Origin: Dysidea avara
Taxonomy: Eukaryota > Porifera > Demospongiae > Dictyoceratida > Dysideidae
Length of the DNA stretch: 64,000 bases
Reading direction: 5' to 3'
Assembly: GCF_963678975.1 (NCBI RefSeq)
Contig: NC_089275.1
Span: forward strand, 14,353,682 to 14,417,681
In this document: one piece after another, positions 1 through 10,128 of the stretch
Numbering within the stretch: position 1 is the stretch's first letter
Layout of the letters: each line of letters begins with the position of its first letter
Notes under the pieces: generated by a model
What the model was told of the DNA's origin: nothing
Databases searched by the model: none
The model's input: the letters and a program-made list of their open reading frames with translations, nothing else
Program-made: the position numbers and the translations under genes

Positions 1-1503
1 GTCATGTGACTTGGGAAGCCTTATGCAAACTGTACAGAGCACCCTTAATCAGTCCTTGTGTCTATAAAGCTATGCATGCATTTCTTTAAGTGATATCTGA
101 ACTGCTTTCGACTTCAATTATAGTTACTTAATAAGCTAAAAAGTGGCATGACTCTTATCTGGAGATGCTATGACTTGTGAGCCTGTTATACAGGGAATAA
201 GAAATATGTAACCAATATTATTTAAAACTCTGTGGAATGCATACAACCCAGTTGTGACTTGATCCCCAGCAACATGCAATCTAGGTACGTATGAGTGCCA
301 AAGGAGCCAGGAAAGACAGGATTTGGAATCTTCACTGCATTCAACCTGTGTTTAAACATTGACTTCTCGCCAGCTAAACTAAAAACGGTGTTCTATGGCA
401 CCCTTGGAATGTTATCATTTACAAACTCATTCATGCTGTTAGCATGGTTTTGAAGTACATAGTATAATTGCTAATCTATTATACAGGAAGGGTATAATAT
501 GTGTGGAAAGATGCTTAGTGACTGTTGTAATCTTAGCGGACAATGCCGCATTGCCAGAATTATATGCTATGCAAAACTTGAGTAGGGTATATATACATAA
601 TGTATGATTGTAGATTGTGTAAAAAGTGGTATATATCCATAACTTATCATGAGTAGAGGAAACAGAGTTTAGTTTGTAAACTGTAAATGATTCAGAAAAG
701 TTAAATTGTTTAATAGATTTAAATATTTTTGGACAGGTTCTGGGAACAACGCAAGAGTCTTATGGAAACCAAAACAAACTATACATCACTATTGAATCAA
801 AACAAGAGTACAGTGATGTAAAGTAAGGTGCACAAACAAGTGAAACCTACACATGTATATACTGTACATGCACAATTACATATACACAGAGACACTCATG
901 CACTATAGCTACAACATCTAGTAGTGGTGATCTGCTCATGATCAAAGTATACTCAGCCAGTATGACTTTCAATCCTTATAGTTATTTGTTAATCACACAT
1001 TTTGTGATGAACTTCTGAAATCTTACTTTGATATAAATGACACTATTTCTTTGATGGTGAAGATCTAATCTCACACCTATAAATATTTTATATATAAATA
1101 CATATTGTGATCAAGTCTTCATTATTTCTTACATTTTAATGAGACTAATGAAATCTTAAAGTGTGTACATGTATAACAAAAAGATTATATCTCTTAACTC
1201 TTGTACTAAAATTATATCTTTGTTCATATTTCTTCACCTTAATAAAACTAATATATTAAGGCATGAGTTGATGACCAGTAAGTGTCATAACCTACCCACA
1301 CAGGCCATGTGTGAAACTTTTCACCATTTTAACAGTATTACACTTTTATTGCCTTCATAAATATGGATAGTTTATTGTCTAATAGAAGATGGTCCAGTGT
1401 TAAGATAAATACCAGGAGACTATCAAGTATTTATGAAGTTAGTATTTATGTAGTTGTTCATATCACAATTTGTGTGCATAAAAATTACTGATAATTGTAT
1501 TAG
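1..1503. other. Non-coding stretch upstream of the first certain RGS exon
   Basis: No exon can be supported with confidence here. The best candidate is 737-822, which has an acceptor-like cag before it and a gtaagg donor after it. It is open in one frame, but that frame ends in phase 2 and does not join the phase-0 exon at 1504 directly, so another exon would be needed. The remainder is AT-rich intronic or intergenic sequence. RGS22-type proteins are much longer than the part seen here, so 5' exons probably lie to the left of the window. Confidence 0.4.
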
Positions 1504-1674
1504 CAAAGTGAAGATGACAGTGCTCTGCTGGAAAAATTCTTTTTTGATGTTGGCCATAGAAAAACTTCAGAAGACCAAGGTCAAGATATTTCTCATTCAA
1601 ATTCAAATGATTGTGAGCAAGTATGGAAATTGCATGACTTGTTAGAAGATAAAACTGAACTTGAGCACTTTAAA
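1504..1674 (+). CDS. RGS copy A, exon a
   Basis: Exon of 171 nt (57 codons, phase 0 to 0) with acceptor attgtattag and donor gtaagc. It is acidic and ends in LLEDKTELEHFK, the entry helix of the first RGS bundle. The matching exon in copy B ends in VLADSTELQYFK. Confidence 0.85.
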
Positions 1675-4001
1675 GTAAGCACTGATTGTATGTATGTAGC
1701 TAGATACAAAGAAATTAGCCAGAAATATGGCTTACAGCTAACATGGTTTTATATAACATAACACCACCAGTTATACTGGACTTTGTAAATTTTAGGCTTA
1801 CTTTCATGGAACAGTGGCAGTACAAGATTTAAGATGCTGGGAGGAGATAGAGCATTTTCAATCTATTCCACTTTCTCAAAAGGACTTTAAGGACACTAAA
1901 GCTAGACTAATTGAAAAGACTTTTCTTCACAAAGACTACTATCTTGGATCACAAAGTCCAGCGGCTAGCAAAAAACAACAGCTAAAAGTATGCTTGCACC
2001 TATGGCTGGATTTGAGAAAAGGGCCCTTCCACACACATCCAATTCTATAAATTTGAAAGACCATAACTCTGTGTTCCAAAAGCACAGAGCCCAGAAAATG
2101 TCTCCATCTCTTAAGCTGTGTTGGTGCTAACTACTGACTGAAGTTGATGTCAATGGTCTTTTCCATCTGAAGTTATGAATAGTCAAAGTTAGAAAATTGG
2201 ATGTGTGTGGAAGACCACATTATGCAAATCCAGTCACATTTTATTATGCATATTTTTATAGGCTATTACCTATATTCCACAAGTATCATTACACTTGACA
2301 ATTATACTGCCAGGCCAGCCATCATTCCTCAGAATAAAACAACTGTATAATATTATACTCAAGCATCAAACATTTAAAGAATAACTGCACAATTAAATTC
2401 TTCTTTACTTTGTAGGTGCATGTCAAGCTAAATTTTATTAATTAGTACTGTAGCTTGGTCAAAGGTGTGCTTGCCTTGTTGTAAATTTAAAAGAATAAAA
2501 GCCATAATAAACATTGTTTAAAATCAATGTTATTATCCAGGTTGTTAGTGTTGGAGGAGGGATGTATGGGCAAAAGATCCCTCCACAGTTTTCATCAGCC
2601 ATACTCAGTGATGTACAGAAGTGTGCAAGAGATAGGCTAGAAAAGAAGTGGATACCTATTTTTATGAGATCACCACAATTTAGAATAAGACACAAAGACT
2701 CTAAAAATTTGGACGATAGAAGAACAAGCATTAAGGTATGTATGAGAATATAGTGCAAAATACAACATAATATTTACAGATGCATACGTAAATGATTTTC
2801 AGATTGCAGAACTGGTTAGCATGACAAACAATGACCTTGTATGTGGTAGTTTTTACAAAGTACTCCAGGATAAAACAACACATACCAATTATATGGAGTA
2901 CTTGAGCATAACACAAGAGTCAGGACAGTACAGTGTTAACAATTTGCTATTTTGGCTTGAAGTTCAACGATTCAAGGTAACAGTATAATAGAGCATAGCT
3001 ATATCTATGATGCCTCCTTTTATTGATCACAGGAAATGTGTTATCACAGAATCACAGACACCATACTGATAAAGAAGATGAATGCTATTATCAACTGCTA
3101 CTTTTTGTCCCCTGTTCTTCCACAACTTCAAATTAATGTCACTAAAGAGATAGCTTCAGGCGTCACCAAAACTGTAAAATTGAGTTCGCTGGTTTTCAAG
3201 GATGCTGAGGTTAGCTATAGCTATTACACTAATGATTATGCAACTTCTCAAAGCTATTCTCTGATAAAGTATAGCTAGCTAGATGGCTACCCAGGACCAT
3301 GCATGGTAAGAACTTGGAACAGAATGTCTACGGTCTTGCATCCCCTTGACATTAAAATTGCACTGTTTGGGTGATTATTGCCAAAAAGAACTTAACCAAA
3401 TTTAATTTAACAAAGTTTTTAATTAATTAGTCAAGCCAAAATAAATGTTTGCAGATGTTGTGCAAAATATGCTGCATGAGGTGAAGAATATACTACTCAA
3501 CTTTATTATTGAATGAATCTTTATCTTTCCCACGGATGTACTTTCTCTTAGAGTATTGATTACTGTATTAGAGCTGCACAAATAGTATTTCTTGCTATAT
3601 ACATGTATTCCAACAGACTGCTGTGATCAAAGATTTGATAAGACAGTATGTGTCATTTCAAGACTTCAGTGCTGGCTATGATCAAGATATATTGCCATTT
3701 GAAAAGTTGCAAACTGAATGCATTGCACGGAAGGAAAGTTTGCAGAGAAAGCAACAATGTCTTGCGTCAAACAAAAAAGCTTCACAAATACCAAGGTGAC
3801 TAATACTTATTATGTAACATGTGCAATAAAATGGATGGTTTGTACAGATTACAAAGGAACTACAAGGAATTAAACCAGAGTGATAGCATTAAGCCAAAGA
3901 TTAATGTCTCAATTCAGTTTAGACTGTCCAAGCCAAGTGTATTATATGAGATATGTGACATTGTAGCAGTCGAGTGTACTCAGTCTGTCACTTCAGATTA
4001 A
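1504..4001 (+). CDS. RGS-domain protein, RGS22-like, copy A (3' part of gene, 7 exons)
   Basis: Seven exons (1504-1674, 1796-1987, 2541-2735, 2803-2976, 3033-3209, 3617-3795, 3848-4001) join in one frame to give 413 residues and a TAA stop. All introns are GT-AG. The first six exons start in phase 0 and the last joins in phase 2. The product carries two RGS-type helical bundles. The first, about residues 45-185, contains DLRCWEEIEHF and a closing helix ARDRLEKKW. The second, about 190-365, contains NNLLFWLEVQRFK and a long FKDAE-type helix. RGS domains bind activated G-alpha subunits and can speed GTP hydrolysis. Tandem divergent RGS bundles with this spacing resemble RGS22, and G-alpha GAP activity is not shown by the sequence. 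The 5' end is missing. Introns are short, with one MITE at 2001-2239. Copy B at 17842-40101 has the same exon plan. Confidence 0.85.
1796..1987 (+). CDS. RGS copy A, exon b
   Basis: Exon of 192 nt (64 codons), acceptor aaattttag, donor gtatgc. It encodes the core RGS helices, including AVQDLRCWEEIEHF and the IEKTFLHKDYYLGS region. It pairs with 20906-21088 of copy B. Confidence 0.88.
2001..2239. mobile_element. MITE in RGS copy A intron (TATGTGACCGGATTTG family)
   Basis: The left end CTGGATTTGAGAAAAGGG is the inverse of the right end near 2225-2238, and both arms continue into a shared CTTCCACACACATCCAATT stretch. The same sequence with the same inverted ends is found at 41487-41712. It is non-coding and lies within the intron between exons b and c. 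Confidence 0.7.
2541..2735 (+). CDS. RGS copy A, exon c
   Basis: Exon of 195 nt (65 codons), acceptor attatccag, donor gtatgt. It starts VVSVGGGMYGQKIPP and carries the amphipathic helix CARDRLEKKWIPIF that closes the first RGS bundle, followed by a basic linker. Confidence 0.88.
2803..2976 (+). CDS. RGS copy A, exon d
   Basis: Exon of 174 nt (58 codons), acceptor gattttcag, donor gtaaca. It opens the second RGS bundle: a helix ending YMEYLSITQESGQYS, then VNNLLFWLEVQRFK, the typical RGS alpha-4 type helix. Confidence 0.88.
3033..3209 (+). CDS. RGS copy A, exon e
   Basis: Exon of 177 nt (59 codons), acceptor gatcacag, donor gttagc. Its central 31 codons encode the same residues as the copy B exon at 31763-31939, with a long run of identical DNA. 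That is much closer than the other exon pairs. Confidence 0.88.
3617..3795 (+). CDS. RGS copy A, exon f
   Basis: Exon of 179 nt, acceptor ttccaacag, donor gtgact, ending in phase 2. It encodes the last RGS helix (AVIKDLIRQYVSFQDF) and a polar tail. The copy B counterpart is 39578-39750. Confidence 0.87.
3848..4001 (+). CDS. RGS copy A, terminal exon g
   Basis: Terminal exon of 154 nt after acceptor ggtttgtacag, completing the split Arg codon from exon f and ending at TAA 3999-4001. It shares an FRLS(K/Q)P motif with the terminal exon of copy B at 39990-40101, which fixes the frame and the splice site. Confidence 0.82.
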
Positions 4002-4096
4002 AGCTATTATGTTTTCATATAATGATAATGTATAGATGTTTGGCTAATATACATTGTGTATGTATACATGTATGTGTATTAGTATTGGTTTAGTTA

Positions 4097-4640
4097 ACTA
4101 TATAACTAAAACTAAAAGTACTTCAGGAGTGGATCTAGGATTTTTTGAAGGGGGGCTAAGCTGGACAGGGACATAGGTAACCACTGAGCCAGCTAGTTAT
4201 AACTAAAACTAAAAGTACTTTTAGTAAGACAAATATGTATTGGTTAACTAAAACTATAACTAAAAGCAAATCTGTGTTGTAACAAAAACTAAATCTATAA
4301 CTAAAATACAACAGAATAGTTTACTAAAACTAAGGAAAAGATTACTAAAACTATAACTAAAACTAAAAGATTTTCTTATGTACAACTAATACTATAACTA
4401 AATAAAACTAAAACATTTTTAGAAATGTTACTAAAACTATAACTATATAACTATAAGATCTTAACATTTTTAACTAAAACTATAACTAAAACTAAAACAA
4501 CACAGAGAATATAACCATAACTAAATCAATAGCTAAAAGGAATTAAGAAAAATTACTAAAACTAATATTATTGACGAAACTGACTATGACTATAACATTA
4601 ACTAAAACTAAAAGTCCTTACTAAAACAACACTAATATGT
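4097..4640. repeat. Degenerate AACTAAAAC / TATAACTAAAAC tandem array
   Basis: About 540 bp of imperfect repeats built on ACTAAAACTATA. It is interrupted near 4123-4195 by a foreign insert that starts CAGGAGTGGATCTAGG, like the end of the CAGGGGCGGATC transposons elsewhere in the window. It has no coding potential. Confidence 0.75.
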
Positions 4641-4890
4641 ATGATATTCATGTGCATCTGGGTCGTAAATTGTCATCTTCCATTAGTGAAGACATTACGA
4701 GCAGCTTCTACACTTTTATCAACTACAGGATGGCGTATAGGCTGAAGATACTGTAGCAGTCAGACAGTAGTATTCATTGCAAACAAATCACTTGCTACCA
4801 GCAAAAGTAAACTCCTGTAGTAGCAGCCAATAGAAACAAGCAGCTACATACCAGCGGTTTTATAGAATATATTTTATAGTAGCAACAAAT
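4641..4890. other. Spacer, nothing recognised
   Basis: Unique-looking AT-rich sequence. I see no exon, repeat or regulatory site that I can support. Confidence 0.4.
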
Positions 4891-4904
4891 TAATGTAGTC
4901 TGTT

Positions 4905-5227
4905 CTGAGCCCTCATTTCTAGTTAATAACTTTTGTTACATGGGCCTGCTGCCCAAACATTTAAGGAGCACTGTGAAGCCCTTTAAATCCCAGAACTGTT
5001 TATCAAAAAACCAATTTGATACCATGACAAGCAAAAACAGGTGAGATTTAAAAATATCTCATACATTAAGTAAGTATGGATAATTCAGGCATGCAAACAT
5101 GTTTACAACATGAAAACATGCCTGTTCCAGTAAAAAACCACTGGGAGTGAACATGTACATGTGTTCATCTCTTTGATAGTAATGTTTTTAGTGGGGGGCT
5201 CAGGTGAATGCGAACCAAGTATAGTAT
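4905..5227. mobile_element. MITE, CTGAGCCCTCATTTCT family, copy 1
   Basis: It starts CTGAGCCCTCATTTCT and ends GGGGGCTCAGGTGAAT, so the ends are inverted repeats. A second full copy with clear similarity along its whole length is at 43480-43816. A related inverted-repeat element at 30920-31294 has similar ends. Confidence 0.65.
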
Positions 5228-5570
5228 ATGGAGCAAGTAGTAAAACTGTGTCTTTATTGCTTGGTCATTGGGCTGCACTGCTCTCCAAATCACCTGCCAT
5301 AATATTATTATTCATGCATTATTGCTCGTATCTATACACTTGTGCCATAGTTAGTGATTGATAACTAGCCGTATGGAATGTGACTACAAGAAGTTGACAA
5401 AACCAGGCTTCAGGGCACAAAAAGACTCACCAGCTCTGGAAAAATATAGACAGCATCATTAGACTGGCAGCTCATTTGTGATAAAACCATGAGTTTGATT
5501 TTCTTTTTGTGTTCATGGAAGTTCGGTTATACATACATAGGCATATAGCATCTGTATGAAGTATTATATA

Positions 5571-5828
5571 GTAGACATATTAAAAATTTAAAATTATGGA
5601 TCGCTGAAAAAAGCCACGAAACAAGAAGGGATTGCTGGGGGTGGTAATGTAAACCACAAATCCCTATTTTGACTCTCTGTCATAAATTGTTAGTTACATG
5701 GTCTGTCAATTTGAAGTGAGTCAAAATAGGAGTTTGTGGTTTACATTACCACCCCCAGTGATCCCTTCTTGTTTCGTGGCTTTTTTCAGCGATCCCTATT
5801 TCTTATTTTAAATTTTTAATATGTCTAG
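5571..5828. mobile_element. Palindromic MITE with TAGACATATTAAAAATTT ends
   Basis: Arms of about 110 bp (5571-5680 and 5718-5828) are near-perfect inverted repeats joined by a short loop, so the transcript would fold into a long hairpin. The ends TAGACATATT / AATATGTCTA contain a TA dinucleotide, which fits a mariner-type target but does not prove one. Non-coding. Confidence 0.75.
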
Positions 5829-6164
5829 TTTGTGTACTTTTTTCCAAATCCATTTATGGATTACAAGTTAATTGGCACATTAGTGTAGTAAGCTAACAGA
5901 CATTCCTCAGTTTAAAAGGTTAACTCAATAACTAGATATCTTAACGCATTATTAATTTCGTATTTATAGAGTCAAAATAGGGATTTGTGGTTTACATTAC
6001 CATCCCAGCGAAATTTTTAATATGTCTAGTTTATGTACTTTATTCCAAATCCATTTACGGATTATAAGTTAATTGATACATTAGTGTAGTAAGCTAACAG
6101 AGATTCCTTAGTTTAAAAGGCTAACTCATTAGATATGTTAATGCAATATTAATTTTGTAATCTA
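5727..6164. repeat. Direct tandem duplication that includes the right half of the MITE
   Basis: The stretch from GAGTCAAAATAGG through AATATGTCTAG and on to TAACTCA(T/A) at 5727-5968 is repeated at about 5969-6164 with an internal deletion of part of the MITE arm. It is a local duplication that postdates the MITE insertion. Confidence 0.65.
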
Positions 6165-7883
6165 TGATAAAGACTTTTCATCCTGATTAGTGCACACACA
6201 AAATATAAGGCAGGATACATTAATTCCTAGTCTATACTCAGTGTTTGAGCCATCATTGTCACACTTGGTGCCGTTGCTGAAAACACACTGCTATATGAGC
6301 TACCTATCTGTCAGAAGAATTACTGATTGCGCACCTATCATACAGGAGACAGTGTTGATGACAGCACAGGAGACTTGAAGAAGAATAAGATGTCTTAGGT
6401 GTTTATTCTAACACAAGGACAAGAATGAAACTCTATGATACAATTTATAAGAATGGTAACTGTTAGTGTTATAATTCCTGTATAGTCCAATTTTTTTTCA
6501 AAAGAGAAGATAAATTTTTACGTGATATAACGATGCATACATCAAGCACGTGCACTATAGGTGTAGAGTTGTCTAGTAGAATAGGTAGTGAAGAGATAGC
6601 TATACATTGTAGCTGTAGTGCTATTATTGTAGCGATGACGCTTTACAACACCTTTGTATAAATGCACATATGAACAGGGCTGAATACAGCAGCAACACTG
6701 TGAGTTGGTATTAATCAAGCAAATAGGAGATGGCTTGGCTTGGCCGAAAAGTCTTCCTATGCCGGTGTCTGCATGTACAAATCACAATGTCACTACTAGT
6801 GGCCAGTGCATGGCGTAGCCAGTCTTACATGATTACCAGGGATTTGGCAGTCATTAACCATGCAGGAGTACTTTAAACTGGCATATTGAGTTTTAATTGC
6901 CAGGACTTAGACTGGGCTCTAGCCCTGGAAAGCCTAGGTTTAGCCTGCTAGCAGCAATGTGTCATAAAGTGGAACACCATAGGTATAGTCAGCAAAATCT
7001 GGTTAGCATGTGGTCATAGCTAAATGTTTGCAACTGTCAATGTCACTAGCTGATCGGAGAATGTGCTAAAATAAGTATAGTAGCTATATAGTTACAGTGA
7101 CATAAGCACAGTAGCACACAATCCTCCCATATAAGACTGTCAGGCTTCACACTCTGTAAGTTGTTTATGACATGGACACCATATGGGAGGGTTGTTGATG
7201 ATATGTGGTTAGACCACAAAATATTTTAAATGGTAGGGTTGTAATAAACACCCCACCCAACCTTTTTTGCGTGTGAAAAGCAGCCATGATATCAGCGCTA
7301 CCATTTATCTTCCACCTACAATGGACAAACAAAGCACTCACTGTGATGGCTAGGAAGAAGAATAAACTGGATGCCTTGCATGCGCGCTTGAACGGCTTCT
7401 TGTAGCGAAGACGGGCAGCTCACTAGAGACCCTATTATGGCGATCTTGTAAGGTTAAAGAGTGCTGCACAACTTCAATTTGCCATCTATTAACGTTATAA
7501 ACACCATAGTTGAACAATACGCATCCTGAGCACACAAGATCCCGTAATTTTGTTCTTCTACGGCTTCTTCCGTATACGGAACAGCAGGCGATGGCGAAGA
7601 ACTTAGAAATTTATCGAGGCGGAGGCCGGTTAGTGATCTGTGGAGTACGGGTTAATTAATGGGTCATAGACACGCGGAAGGACTCGGTGAGTAAGGTTGT
7701 GTAGTTTTTATCGCGAAAAAATGGAAGCCTTGGGCTGTACACGAGTGAAACAAAATAATAAATATTCGTAAATAGCTAGCTATTATGAACAATTCGCGTA
7801 AAATTCGCAATTTTTGAATGTTTCCAAATTTCGTCTAGACTATCTATATCACAATTTTTCTGAGTTCAGTGTTTTGATAATAA
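6165..7883. other. Intergenic stretch with a weak candidate first exon
   Basis: There is no supported gene. Around 7540-7690 the sequence becomes richer in CG dinucleotides and ends at a good donor, gtgagt, at 7687. This could be an untranslated first exon of a plus-strand gene, but I found no exon that clearly joins to it. Short ORFs here look random. Confidence 0.3.
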
Positions 7884-8640
7884 GCATTGGGTGACCTGCA
7901 GTTCGATTCCGACTAGACATTGAGTGACCTGCAGTTCGATTCCTGAGGTTGGAGGGATTTTTTTTCCTTACTTTGGCTCCTTTTCTGTTACACCTTTTCA
8001 GCTATAAGTCACTAAGTCTAAGTCCTTGAAATTAGGTTAGGTAATCCTAAGGCTGCAGCACATGTTACTGTCAGACCTTCAGTGCTGGTCACTGTAAAGC
8101 ATTAATACAATAAATACTTTAGGATTAAGGAAGAAAATCCATCTCTCCTGGAGGAGACTGAGTGTGGCCCCGACTAGACATTGGGTGACCTGCAGTTCGA
8201 TTCCTGGGGTTGGAGGGATTTTTTTCCTTACTTTGGCCCCTTTTCTGTTACACCTTTTCAGCTATAAGTCACTAAGTCTAAGTCCTTGAAATTAGGTTAG
8301 GTAATCCTAAGGCTGCAGCTCATGTTGCTGTCAGACCTTCAGTGCTGGTCACTGTAAAGCATTAATACAATAAATACTTTAGGATTAAGGAAGAAAATCC
8401 ATCTCTCCTGGAGGAGACTGAGTGTGGCCCCGACTAGACATTGGGTGACCTGCAGTTCGATTCCTGGGGTTGAAGGGATTTTTTTCCTTACTTTGGCCCC
8501 TTTTCTGTTACACCTTTTCAGCTATAAGTCACTAAGTCCAAGTCCTTGAAATTAGGTTAGGTAGTACTAAGGCTGCAGCACATGTTGCTGTCAGACCTTC
8601 AGTGCTGGTCACTGTAAAGCATTAATACAATAATACAATA
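7884..8640. repeat. Three-unit tandem array of a 260-bp SINE-like repeat
   Basis: Three copies about 260-261 bp apart start near 7911, 8172 and 8432. Each has TGACCTGCAGTTCGATTCC, which holds a tRNA-like B-box (GTTCGATTCC), and ends TCAGTGCTGGTCACTGTAAA before an (AATACA)n-type tail. The same 3' end appears alone on the other strand near 31519 and 58527, so the unit is dispersed as well as tandem. I infer a tRNA-derived SINE. No clear A-box was confirmed. Confidence 0.65.
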
Positions 8641-8774
8641 CAATACAAAAGCCTTCTGAGGGTTATTTTATGCTCGAGTCTGCTTTCTAAGGCTGGTTTT
8701 AGGTGACTGCTCTATTAGGATTTTCAAAAATTCCACTACGATCCTTATTAGATAAGATGTCTCAGTATTACCAT

Positions 8775-9369
8775 TAGTGTTGCACCGATATGCATTTTTT
8801 CACATTTACCGATACCGATTATTTGCCTATTCCTGTAACCGATATGCCGATATTTACCGATATTCTTCAATTCTTCAGAACAGGAGAGGAGGAGCAGAAA
8901 ACCACCTAGTGTATAAACTGTATTTGTAATATCAATGTAATTAATCGCGTGGGCGGCAGACTTTTACTATTTTTTTACAGTTTTGCAACTAACTCCTTTC
9001 ATGGAAAAGGAAGCCAAGTAGTTATAAAACAACTAAGACAGCTTATCAAACAGTGTTTTTAGTGGGACTCCAGACCCTTTGTGAAGAGTGATCAACTAAT
9101 TGCGTGGGCGGCCGATAAATATACACAGCCTACTATAGCCTTGCAACCATACTTGTGCAAACAAACAAGCCAAAACAGTTACAACCACTTACTGCTACAT
9201 TCACCACCTTCTTTCTTTACTTTCACCTGTTCATTGCCGTCATTAATGATTGATTGTGGGTTTCGGTTAATCGGCAAATTATTTCCGCTTCGTAGCCGAC
9301 ACCGATACTTGTAAAATTAGCTAATATCGGCTGTTACCGATAATTCAACCGATTATCGGTGCAACTCTA
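8775..9369. mobile_element. Non-autonomous hAT transposon with perfect 8-bp TSD
   Basis: Terminal inverted repeats TAGTGTTGCACCGATA and TATCGGTGCAACTCTA bound a 595-bp element. It is flanked by ATTACCAT at 8767-8774 and 9370-9377. An 8-bp duplication and TAG...CTA ends are hallmarks of hAT. The inside holds further CCGATA repeats and no transposase. Confidence 0.88.
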
Positions 9370-9377
9370 ATTACCAT

Positions 9378-10128
9378 GGCAATCCTTTCAAAACATATAA
9401 TAGCATCTTCCTATTATATTCAAGCTGAAGTAAAAATGACTTAATGCTTTTTTTTTTCAAAACTGAACTTTTGGAATTTTTTTTAAAGTTAAAGTTTTGA
9501 AAAGAAATTAGCTAAATGATTGTCAATCAACTTTGCTCACTCTAACAGCAAAAAGTGGAACATCATTCTGCCAGTATAATAGCTATATAGCTACACTGCA
9601 CATTACAAGGTGTTTCAGTACAAGCAGTTGATGGGTGAGAAAAATGAACATTTTGAGAAACTGAAAAGAAGTGCAACTCCACGGTAAATAGCAGGTGGTA
9701 ATACGAGAGCCGCCATGTAAATTTTAGCATAACACTCTGATATGCACCGTGTAGCTATCAGAATCACGTGACAGCTACTGTACTTCACCATAGATTATAC
9801 CCAGGAGTATATAATCTCATAGCGCTAGCTATGACTGTGACTCAAGTTCCGACTGAGCTGCTATAGAGCATCCGGTATTAAAGGCCGTTAAACTGTATCT
9901 CAGTTATCCCTGAAATCCACCTAGAAGCTTTTGTCACTGTATCCGTTATTTTCCTCGAAGGGTTCCCTCTCCTGCGTGCGGCGCCTGCTCTGCATTTGGC
10001 GTGACCGGTGGACCCCGTGAACTGATTGCTTTAAATAATGCACGTTTTCGAGAGCATTGCTTAGTACAACGTAAGTTGTTCGCATCTCTGTTGGCATGTT
10101 TTACTGACTTGTATATTCGCAGGCTCGA
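9378..10128. promoter_or_regulatory. Upstream region of the TRAF-type gene
   Basis: It contains a T-rich tract near 9450 and a CG-richer segment at about 9940-10080 just before the start codon. This is the likely former promoter and 5' UTR of the TRAF-type gene. No TATA box was identified. Confidence 0.35.

Noticed and set aside
2459-2758. Minus-strand 99-codon frame, and the similar one at 21234-21464
   Set aside because: Both are antisense of RGS exon c in the two copies. Their likeness only reflects exon homology.
7920-7945. Functional tRNA gene at the B-box-like sequence
   Set aside because: No cloverleaf or A-box could be built around it, and the unit is a 260-bp repeat. SINE-like origin fits better.
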